The notes beneath the pieces were generated by a model. The model ran no database searches. It was not told the origin of the DNA and saw nothing but the letters and a program-made list of their open reading frames with translations. Below are positions 11,323 through 20,240 of a stretch of 64,000 nucleotides of DNA, piece after piece. Origin of the DNA: Adiantum capillus-veneris (taxonomy: Eukaryota > Streptophyta > Polypodiopsida > Polypodiales > Pteridaceae). Numbering within the stretch: position 1 is the first letter of the stretch; every line of letters begins with the position of its first letter. Location of the stretch: NCBI GenBank assembly GCA_014529385.2, contig CM043969.1, forward strand, positions 9,525,001-9,589,000, given 5' to 3'. The position numbers and the translations under genes are program-made.

Positions 11323-11546
11323 TGAAGTCGCGGAGCGGAGCGTGGGTCGACTCTCTCTCACACACACACACACACAGTGAGCTTACACAGTACACAGTAC
11401 GCAGAGAACTGTTAGAAGGGTTATCTCCCAATTTCTTTAGTATTCACAAAGAATATGTTTGTATATACAAAGAGTTAGAGGTAAGTGAGTTAGGCGGGCG
11501 GCTGGCCATATCCGCATAAGAGGCCACTTGGGCTTTAATCCCAACA
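11323..11546 (-). mobile_element. 5' LTR of RE-P
   Basis: This copy has the same 224-bp length as the 3' LTR, with about four substitutions. It should hold the promoter and the poly(A) signals. The target duplication AGAAT follows at 11547-11551. Confidence 0.95.
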
Positions 11547-11551
11547 AGAAT

Positions 11552-12243
11552 AGTGGGCAGGGGTGCTCTTGAGACTGCATATGGAATAGGGGTTGGCATT
11601 CGGTGTGGAATACGGGTTGTCCTTGGGTCCCAGGATTGGTATGGCATTGCACCATGTGATGGCCCGAGGTTCATATGTGTGGCCCTAGGCCTAGTAGACA
11701 TGGGATATGACATGTTCATGCTAGCCGGTATCACTCCACTAGAATAAGGGCTTGGATACGGTGGTAGTGGAGCATAAGTTGTCAAAACAATTGGGGGAGT
11801 ACTAGCTACATGAGTACAAGGGGCCACCTATACATATGCTTGTTACACACTTGTAGGTAATGTTGTACACACTGTGCTACTAGGTAGCAATTATTTACTA
11901 ACAAATGAGGTCCATGGTGTAGTTTTTGCCATGCTCATCACGGGGGTAGGCATGGTAGCCATTGTTTCCTCAGAGGGAAAGATAAGCTAGATTTGGAAAG
12001 GTAAAACCATCACTTATGGACTGTACTGAGACCGCTACTGAAACAACATATGAAGGATCCATCGAGCTCACCGAGGGAGTCTCCATTTGTGATAAGGTTG
12101 GTTGCTGGGCCTTCCTCGTATCCTAGAATCACATGAGACCCATCAAAGGCATGTCAATCCCTCTATTCTGCCTCTCCAACTTGATAACCTTATAGATGAC
12201 ATCACAAACGCTTTGTTGTTGCTCATTTACATTGGTAGCACCC
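11552..12243 (-). pseudogene. RE-A1 gag, middle part
   Basis: Minus-strand sequence rich in Pro, Tyr, Met and Ser (for example PHRMPTPIPYAVSRAPLPTI). It matches the RE-A2 gag at about 21300-22115 both in protein and in flanking DNA, such as the block around GGGAGTCTCCATTTG. It is a low-complexity linker between the Gag N-terminus and capsid. RE-P cuts it on the left and RE-A2 on the right. Past the RE-P site the RE-A1 protein differs from RE-A2, so the two are related but mosaic. Confidence 0.65.
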
Positions 12244-12483
12244 AATGTTGTACGCTTTTCCGTATGTGTCAAAGGGTGGGAACCTGATTGTGCACCGTGT
12301 GCGATCCTCAAAAGGCTGCAAATACACAACTAGAGAGTCCTAGTAAGGTCAAGAAACAATGGTGTGTCACTCATCGCTTAATGCTTCCGTCATGAAGGAT
12401 CCTGTGTTGCAAAGAAGAATGAGCCACAGCCGATGCCGCGCTCAACCGCCTCTCCGCCGCCGATGCGGTCGCAATGCTCGATC

Positions 12484-12616
<133 letters not shown>

Positions 12617-12902
12617 TGTGAGCACACAAAGGAGAAGGAGACAGAGATGGAGCAAGAGCACTTCTTAGATTACACCTCAAAGAATGAGGATTTTAGGTCA
12701 AAATAGACCTTTTATAAGAGTTTAAACCATTCACACATGGGCGCCCACAGTGGTTGATCAAATTAAAAATAGTATCAAATGAGATATATGGTGCACCTCT
12801 CATCTCGGCGATCACCCAAGCACCTATAGGACCGACAAGCCCGGTCCGTGACTCAAACAATGTGATATCCGTGGATGTTTACTGGGCCGACGCCCATTTG
12901 CC

Positions 12903-13175
12903 AAGGTCAACACCTAGCGATGGGGAGCGTTGGGTAGTCACCAAGCCTCCTATACGCTCAGTGCTGACTCCACTGTCGCATGTAATGACTTTAGCACCAA
13001 GGTCAACACACCGAGCGATAGGGAGCGTTGGGCAGTCACCAAGCCTCCTATTTACTCGGTGCTGACTCCACTATCGCATGTAATGACTTTAACACCGAGG
13101 TCAACAACAAACGATAGGGAGCGTTGCGCAGTCACCAAGCCTCCTATTTGCTCGGTGCTGACTCCACTGTCTGAA
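12903..13175. repeat. ~96-bp tandem repeats inside the RE-A2 LTR
   Basis: About three units share the words GGTCAACACC, GATAGGGAGCGTTGG, CAGTCACCAAGCCTCCTAT and TGACTCCACTGTCGCATG. The period is about 96 bases. The right LTR has about four units at 31490-31830, and a further array lies at 13715-13970 in the duplicated segment. The units read through in some frames, but I find no coding signal. Confidence 0.9.
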
Positions 13176-13188
13176 TTTTCGATTAACA

Positions 13189-13476
13189 TCCCCCCCTTTC
13201 TGATGTAGATTCCGTCCTTAGAAGCTATTGAGATGAAGACCGTTCGTTGAGGCGGAAGAGCATTCGAGATTGAATGTCCTTAGCCTTCAACATCACTATA
13301 AAATCAACCAAAATTGGCACATAATTGCATTCTCATATATAATAAAAACTCAGATGCTATTGTAGGCACACAAATTGATTGGTAACAGAATATTAAACAA
13401 TTGGTTAGCAATAAAACATTAAATTGTAATATAATCAAATGCATAAATAGTTGTAAAGGTCAAAAGCTAATCAAAT

Positions 13477-13514
<38 letters not shown>

Positions 13515-14290
13515 TGAGCACTTTTATAAGAGTTTAGCCCATTCACACATGGGCGCCCACAGTGGCTGGTCAAAGTAAAAATAGTATCAAATGAGATATA
13601 TGGTGCACCTCTCATCGGCGATCACCCAAGCACCTATAGGACCGATGAGCCCGGTCCGTGACTCAAAACAATGTGATATCCGTGGATGTTTATTGGGCCG
13701 ACGCCCGTTTGCCAAGGTCAGCACCAAGCGATGGGGAGAGTTGGGCAGTCACCAAGTCTCCTACACGCTCGGAGCTGACTCCATTGTCGCATGTAATGAC
13801 TTTAACACCAAGGTCAACACCAAGCGATAGGGAGTGTTGGGCAGTCACCAAGCCTCCTATTTACTCGGTGCTAACTCCACTATCGCATGTAATGACCTTA
13901 ACACCAAGGTCAACACCAAGCGATAGGGAGCGCTGGGCAGTCACCAAGTCTCTTTTTCACTCGGTGTTGACTCCACTGTCTGACTTTTTGGTTAACTTGC
14001 CCCTCTTCCTGATGTTGACTCTGTCCTCTGAAGCTATTGAGATGAAGCCCGTTCATTGAGGTGGAAGAGCATTCGAGATTGAATGTCCTTAGCCTTCAAC
14101 ATCACTGCAAAATCAACCAAAAGTGGCAAAGTAATTGCATTCTCATATATGATAAAAAATCATATGCAGTTGTAGGCACACAAATTGATTGGTAACAGAA
14201 TATTAAACAATTTGTTAGCAGTAAAACATTGAACTGTAATATAATCAAACGCATAAACAATTGGTAAAGGTCAAAAACTAAGCAAGTCTA
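13189..14290 (-). repeat. RE-A2 3' end with ~0.8-kb tandem duplication
   Basis: The segment from about 12710 to 13495 (LTR part plus 3' untranslated part) is repeated at about 13523-14290, with few differences. The junction falls at a (CA)n tract at 13481-13511 followed by TTGTGAGCAC, which resembles the CA tract and TGTGAGCAC in the LTR. Slippage or unequal exchange between the two CA tracts would explain it. Confidence 0.8.
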
Positions 14291-15309
14291 GGGATATTTA
14301 ACGGTCAAAAGACACTAGAGGTCAACTATTAATACCATGGGAAAGCTTCTCAATTATCTCTTGTCAATTAAGTTGTTTAATCACAAGAGCCAAGTATTTC
14401 ACGTCTGAGGACTGACTAGAGGCTATACCTAGAAAACCTTGTACTTAAGCTATGATAAAAGGAATTGCTCAAGAAATCATGACCTGACTTATTGCCTTTT
14501 CTTTGACCCCCAAAGTCTTTTCACATTGATTCAATTTTGATGTGTGTGCTTATTAAGTATGCCTTGGGTTTTTTTCTTTTCAAGGAAAAGCGCCCACATT
14601 GAGAACCTGTAGGGCTCTAATACCATAGGGGATACATGTGAGTGAAGTACCAAGTCAAGCTGGGATTTCTCTTTCAGCTTAAAATTTTACATTGTGGCAC
14701 TTCTAATTTTTTTTTTGTTTATTTTCAGCATTTTAATTTTGTAACTTTGGGGGGTCATATAACATTGTTACCCTCCCCAGGCTCATCACACTAGTAAACT
14801 CCCTTTATAATACTTAAGCTAAAGAACAATAGGGACTAAGCCCACTAGAAAGCCCTAGTAGATTGCACACAATGCTGCTTAAATTGGATTAAGAACCTAG
14901 AGTAACCATTGAGTATTAGGAAGGCATTCCCCATGGTATTAAGAGAAGATCTCTAACTCCTAACTTGATCAAACTTGCTTAGTCAGACTACTTGATTTTG
15001 AAACCTAGACAAGGAATTGGGACTAAAAATTATATAGAATCTAATGTTTAAGCTAAGCAAATGTGCGGAATATTGTGCTACCAATCACATTTAAAAAAGA
15101 CAAACATGGATGAAAAAACAAAGACAAGGGGCAATGCTAATGGTCAAGAAACACTTGTTTGTGTTGATAATCGCGCTTGATTTAAAGAGTGAACGAGAGA
15201 AAGATTCCATGAAGTTCCAAATCCCAAAAACAGCAACACGTTCCTGTACACACTAGGAAACACAAGGAATACCTCTAGGAGGCACATCAGTGGGAAGAGG
15301 CACCAACCC
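14291..15309 (-). other. RE-A2 3' untranslated region
   Basis: AT-rich sequence between the duplicated LTR part and the 175-codon frame. I see no gene, second LTR or other element in it. Confidence 0.5.
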
Positions 15310-15837
15310 TTATTGAACACAATCAAACAACATAAGAAACCCTAACCTAATTATTGGCACTCCCCTGAGAGAGTCAAGGGAATAGGATATTGTAAAGATT
15401 GGGGGGAGGGACCCTAAGGCTAAACCCCTATCCTCATCATCGTCGAGAAAAACAAAGTCATCATCCGTGAGACCATATGTGCCATACTTGTAATCATGTA
15501 ACTCTTCCTCATCATTAGAGGCACAAATGTTCACTAAGCACATCATTAGACGTCTATAGTCATCTTGGTCAAGAGGGTAAGTTTGTGCAATCAGAGAGAC
15601 GTCCTCTACTAAGTATGGATTAGTCGTGATCAAGAGACGTATGAACCATTTTAACTCCTCAAAATTCCTCTCACACGCTAGCATATCTACCAAGTCCCAT
15701 TCACATACAAGTAGCGGGTAGACTATGTGAAACACTTGTGCAAAGTAAAGAGAGTACCTCTTACCCAAGGTAGGAGTGGATGACTCTATCGTACTAGCCA
15801 TATCTATACACATAGATAGATGATGGTTAGAGTGCAA
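15310..15837 (-). CDS. extra 175-aa ORF of RE-A2 downstream of pol
   Basis: An uninterrupted minus-strand frame in an otherwise stop-ridden element, between pol and the 3' LTR, where plant gypsy elements sometimes carry env-like or accessory frames. The product is acidic, especially around residues 110-135 (NDEEELHDYKYGTYG, then FLDDDED). The middle is hydrophobic and helical-looking (ERNFEELKWFIRLLITTN). I see no clear signal peptide, membrane span or known motif, and I do not recognise the family. It may simply be a surviving open stretch. Confidence 0.45.
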   Translation of the reverse strand: MHSNHHLSMCIDMASTIESSTPTLGKRYSLYFAQVFHIVYPLLVCEWDLVDMLACERNFEELKWFIRLLITTNPYLVEDVSLIAQTYPLDQDDYRRLMMCLVNICASNDEEELHDYKYGTYGLTDDDFVFLDDDEDRGLALGSLPPIFTISYSLDSLRGVPIIRLGFLMLFDCVQ

Positions 15838-16145
15838 ATATTATAAGGGTCGTGTCAAAAGGTCCTATCCTTGTGCATAATGTGTTTTTATCATTTTGGG
15901 TCATGTACTAGAACTCGTAGGTTTCTAGATTTTTGTTTGGTGGCTCTGGCTCTTTTACTTTTTTATTTTCGTTTCTGTGAGTATAAGGCTTTATATATAC
16001 ATTCCCTAAGATTGGGAGATTGAGAGGTCAGGGAGGAAGGTTGAGAGGGGAGTGAGTGAATGATGAATGTCAGCAAACACTCCCCCCTTCCTTGGGTAGA
16101 TCATACCTTTTGGAATGATGTCGTCACCTTTTGAAACCAATTGTT

Positions 16146-16760
16146 TCAAGTTGTCTTAGGTGAAGACTTTGAACAATAGTTTTTGACCGCCCCAAGCATT
16201 TCATCTAGTTGCAAGGGTGGTAAGGTACTCTCCCATGATTTTATTTGCAACGTTGTTGTAGGTGGTGAACTTACAACGGGAGCTGCAAACTCTTTCTTGT
16301 TTGTATGGATATGAACAATGGTAGGTGTCGGTTGTGTCAAAGCTTCTGTTTTCGTTTAAAAGCTACATGAAGAGCAAGAAGCTTCATTCGTTTTTTCTAT
16401 GGTTGAGCTCAGCAAAACAAGCCTTTCTTACTTGGGAACCCATAATAGCTCTGGATTTGGTGTATAATGTTTCGTGATTTTTCCTTTCCCACGATCTTCC
16501 ATCGGCCTTGTAGTACAGGATTTGACTCACATGGGTCAGGTGACAGGTAAGAATACAACTTACGTTTTGGCACCCAAACTTGATCATTTCCTTGATAGTA
16601 GCCTTGGGCTTCCAATAGTCGTTTAGGAATCCAACGCAACGTTTTCTTACATTTTCGGGAGAGAGTGGGACGTTTCTTAAAAGGCTCCTATTTTTTAGCA
16701 TCAGCCATGGTCTCTAAAGAAGCTTTAGGGACCCACTTGTATGTTTTCTTCGCTATATTA
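16146..16760 (-). pseudogene. RE-A2 W-x-P-K repeat region downstream of pol
   Basis: Minus-strand reading, in more than one frame, shows repeated short modules: TYKWVPKASLETMADA, LRWIPKRLLEAQGYYQ and GNDQVWVPKRKLYSYL. The shared core is [I/V/K]W[V/I]PK, often preceded by Gly-x-x-Gln. RE-D has the same kind of modules at 44539-44930. The region ends with a Thr/Pro-rich stretch (16146-16340). Function unknown. It may form short peptide motifs in a Gag-like or capsid-associated protein. Confidence 0.5.
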
Positions 16761-16849
16761 GGATGCATCTTGTGTGTCTAAAGCTTTGTTTCAACTACAG
16801 AAGGTGAAGCTATAGAGATTTGGGCTATAGGGACATATGGTTCAACCTC

Positions 16850-17240
16850 CTAGACATGCAAGGTTTTGGGTTTTATTTCCTCAAGAGGCAATATCTCAGG
16901 GACTATGGCTTGAGTGACAGGGTTAAGAGGTTGTTTCTGCATTGTGACACTCCCTGTCCCCCAATCAATAGTGCATTTGGTCGCTATCATCCATGTGCAT
17001 TCTAGGTTTATTTGACCTTCCATAGTTCCAACAGGCATGACCAAAAAGTCTTAAGCTACGTCCCCATTGTCATAACTTACAGAAGTGTATCAAATACCAA
17101 AAATCGTAGTTTTTTTCTTATTGACACCCTTGACTTGGATAGTACTCTCAGATAGAGATGGCTTTCCCAGCTAACACCACACTCCATATGACAAGAGATT
17201 ATATTTAGCACCCATGTCTAACAAGGCGTTATAATAGCAC
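16850..17240 (-). pseudogene. RE-A2 second retropepsin-like domain, after integrase
   Basis: Immediately after the integrase C-terminus, in a shifted frame, the minus strand reads CYYNALLDMGAKYNLLSYGV (17180-17240). This matches the retropepsin active-site pattern A-L-[IL]-D-x-G-A-x-x-N-[LV]-[IL]-S. Further on, IQVKGVNKKKTTIFG and DFLVMPVGTMEG look like later strands of the same fold. Stops interrupt it. The canonical protease lies at 19958-20240 (DGGAEV), so this is a second copy in an unusual place. RE-D has a similar site, LLDKEAKYNMIA. Confidence 0.5.
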
Positions 17241-17897
17241 TTTCCCATAGGTGCTATTTAGTTCAATAGGGTATCTTAGAGGTGTGTCAAAGTCCAACCA
17301 ATTATCCTTTGTTTCAACGTGGAATGCATGTGTAACTCCCAGGTTGGCCTCTCGTTGGTGTCTTATATGTTGTTGTCGCTCCTTAGCCTCAGCTTGAGCT
17401 TGTATCTTCTTCAACTCGGCTTGTTCCTTGGCTGTCTTTTTTTTATGGATGGCGCATAGCTCCTCTTGGCTTAAAGGATCATAGTATCTTTTAAATTTTC
17501 TCCCATTGAGGAATTCAATGGTTTCAACTCCATCAAGAGTGTCCACACGAATGGTACCTTCTGGGGTGATTTCACATACTCTATATGGTCCTTGTCCTGC
17601 ATATTTCAACTTTTTCTTCTTGTTTTGCACTCCATACATAAGGACTTTATAACCAACATTGATATCTTTGTTCTTTAGATGACAGTCAAACCATTTCTTC
17701 CTCCTATCTTTCTCCAAAATGGCGTTTTGCACAGCCAACTTCCTTTCTTCATCTAACCTCTCAAGGATGTATAAATGCTCAAATAAAGGGTTATCGTCCC
17801 AACCTTCTTGTGAAGCTACGCATAGACTAGGAATTACAAACCCCCATGGCATAACTGCTTCTTGGCCATATACCATTTTTGAATGGTGTACAATCAA
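17241..17897 (-). pseudogene. RE-A2 integrase C-terminal part
   Basis: The open stretch begins at the end of the integrase core (KMVYGQEAVMPWGFVIPSL, equivalent to the LVYG-EAVLP region of Tat/Athila integrases). The C-terminal GPY/F part follows (GQGPYRVCEITPEGTIRV), then a Lys/Glu/Gln-rich tail. The zinc finger and the DDE core are missing, because RT at 18041 is followed almost directly by this segment. A functional integrase cannot be made. Confidence 0.8.
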
Positions 17898-18040
17898 TAG
17901 CCACTTTCTAAGAAGTACGATAAGCCCATAGAGCTAAAGTCAGCTTCAAATCCCAATCTGTGTGAGGAGCTTCCACCGTTTTGGTCAAGATAGAGATTAA
18001 GGTATTTCCTTTATCGCAAGCGGTGGCAATTCAGCAATGG

Positions 18041-18618
18041 CTATAATTTTCCCTCATCTATGGAAATCCCATTTTTGGACACTATATGCCCTAAAATGAC
18101 TCCATGTTTAACCCAAATTTGGCATTTGAAAGGGTTTAAGGAGATGCGATACAATCTGCACTTCTCAAACACTCTTCCTAAACATGATAGATAATCTTTC
18201 CAAGAGGAATAAACACAAAGGTCATCTAAGAAAGCTTCACAAAACTCCCTCAAATATTCTTTAAAAGCAATGTTTATTAATCTTTGAGAGGTAGCAAGGG
18301 CATTGGTTAAGCCAAAAGCCATAACACAAAATGCGAACACTCCAAATTTGGTTATAAAGGCAATTTTAGCTTGGTCCTCTAGCGCAATTTTAATTTGATG
18401 TAGCCAGAGTACCCATTTGAAAAGCTATAAGCTTCCTTCCTTGCAACTCTTTCAAGCACATGTTCTGAATACGGCAAGGGGTAATGGTCCGTCCTAGTGG
18501 CCGCATTGACCTTCTTGAGATCCACGCACACTCTGAGTTTCCCATTCTTTTTTGGCACAATCACTATTGGAGACACGCATTCTAAGTGCTCAATAGGGTA
18601 TATGAATCCGCATTTCAC
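18041..18618 (-). pseudogene. RE-A2 reverse transcriptase
   Basis: Minus-strand RT in two frames. The first part (18379-18618) has CVSPIVIVPKKNGKLRVCVD and the KVNAATRTDHYPLPY motif. The second (18041-18340) has FCVMAFGLTNALATSQRLI and the catalytic box FLDDLCVYS, in which the usual aromatic residue two before the Asp pair is Phe. It ends ILGHIVSKNGISID. Thumb, connection and RNase H are absent. Confidence 0.85.
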
Positions 18619-18661
18619 AATCTTTTCAATCTCTTCTTGAACGTCTTTGTGTACTTAGGAT

Positions 18662-19795
18662 TCATTGGTAGGGTCGTTGCTGAACTGGTTTAGCCATGCT
18701 ATTCATGGGGATTGTGTATTGCACCAAGGAAGGTGTAACACCTTTCATATCATGATATGTCCAAGAAAATATATCCTTGAATTCCTTGAGAAGTTCTTTG
18801 AGTACATACTCCTCAGTCTCTGTCAGATCTTGAGCAATGAAAACAAGGTTGGACTCTTCTCCTGGGTCTGCTAACTCTATTTCCTTAACTATCACTGGAC
18901 CATCATAGACTCCATTGCTTCCATCGATAGGTTTTCTTTGAGCCTTTATATACACAACCTTACGCTCCTCCGTGGTGTAGGATTTGAAATGATCGGGTGC
19001 AGGGTGTAAGTCTGTGGGGTCTTGTTGTTCTGTGGACTGTGATTTCAATTCCGCTTCCTTTTGTTGTTGAGCTAGCTCTTGATTTTGTCGTCTCCTTATG
19101 GTACGGCTCAACTTTGGCTTCTACGTAGCCTCTAATTGTGCGATGTCAATGGTTTGTGGACTACACCACATAACACTTTGAAAGTACTCACCACAATTAT
19201 CTACCAGCTTCCGATGAGCATCACATGCCCCTATATAATTAAGCCATTCTGCGGTAGATTTCTTTTCATTTATTTTAGCACGCACATTTGCTTGATATCG
19301 TTGCCTCTTATATCTCTTACTCTTCTTGTCTAATTTTTTATTACGGTTGATCTCTAGTGAAGAGTCACTAGATGAATTGCTACTTGTGTCTTCTGCTCTC
19401 CTGGATAGGTTGTTATCTAGGATACCACTGAGCCCTAAGTGGTTTGTCCCCACATTTGCATTAAGATTTAACTCCGATTCTTCGTCCTCAGATTCAATTT
19501 CAACTGTTGATTTTGACTCTGAATCGTGTCGGCTATAGTCTCGTGAGACGCTACTGGTTCCAATGTCAGTCAATCCTTCATCTTGTAGGTCAACAAAAGC
19601 TATATGCATTGCTTCTATCATATTTAAAGGCACGAGTGGTGGCATTTCATCCCCCTCAAGTGTTACCCAGGTCATCCCCCTATTTCCCCAAGTGTCTATA
19701 TTTGCTGCTAGGTGGACCCAATCCACATTGTCAGACTTAGTCATCCCAAGTAGAACATCCATATAAGGAGAATCTTTCCCAACATCACTGTCCAT
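18662..19795 (-). pseudogene. RE-A2 protease-RT linker region
   Basis: Two open stretches. The upper (19121-19795) is acidic and Ser-rich, then basic (NKKLDKKSKRYKRQRYQANV). The lower (18662-19111) is Gln/Glu-rich and leads into LLKEFKDIFSWTYHDMKGVT, the segment just before RT in Tat-lineage Pol proteins, where F-A-W-S-Y-x-D-M-P-G is usual. The linker probably belongs to the Gag-Pol polyprotein. Confidence 0.65.
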
Positions 19796-19957
19796 TTAAC
19801 ATGTGTAAAAATATTGCAATGGGGCCCAGTGAACTGTTGTGTCAGATATATGATCAATTATAAATCTGTTTCCTAGAGGATGCACTCCACCAGTTATAAG
19901 ATCCACTCGAATGTCAGAATCTTGGAACTGCAAGTAGACATGGTTTTTAGACCAGTC

Positions 19958-20240
19958 CTACACCATTTTTGCTTCCCTCATGAAAGGACTTCCTAAGATC
20001 ATCTCAGATGTCATAGTGTGGTTGGAGAAATCCATAACAATGAAGGTATTTCTTATTTTGTGTCCAAAGACCTTGAACTTGAGATCTTCTAGCATCCCAA
20101 TAGGTTTAACAATAGACCCATTGGCCATCTTTACTACTATGGTTGTGGTCCCAAGGTGAGGTCTTCCCATAGTTTCCCATCAATTTTTAGTCACAATGCT
20201 AACCTCAGCGCCACCATCAAGGATTCCCTTCACAGTTAAT
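19958..20240 (-). pseudogene. RE-A2 protease (retropepsin)
   Basis: The minus strand reads GILDGGAEVSIVTKN around 20185-20225, an active-site box in which DGGA replaces the usual DTGA. One in-frame stop follows. It then continues MGRPHLGTTTIVVKMANGSI and ends EMILGSPFM, the hydrophobic-Gly motif of retropepsins. It would cut the polyprotein. Confidence 0.75.

Larger units (their letters stand above)
6010..11546 (-). mobile_element. RE-P, nearly intact Ty1/copia retrotransposon
   Basis: A complete 5.54-kb minus-strand copia element with two 224-bp LTRs, a tRNA-iMet primer site, a polypurine tract and a perfect 5-bp target duplication AGAAT (6005-6009 and 11547-11551). Gag, protease, integrase, RT and RNase H follow in copia order. 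I count about four differences between the LTRs, so the insertion is recent. A single frameshift inside integrase is the only major lesion I see. It sits in the RE-A1 gag relic. Confidence 0.97.

Noticed and set aside
12754-14059. Plus-strand frames with repeated PRSTPSDRERWAVTKPP-type units
   Set aside because: They arise from the 96-bp LTR repeat, whose period is a multiple of three. They lie inside an LTR, have no independent start or homology, and recur at 31375-31843.
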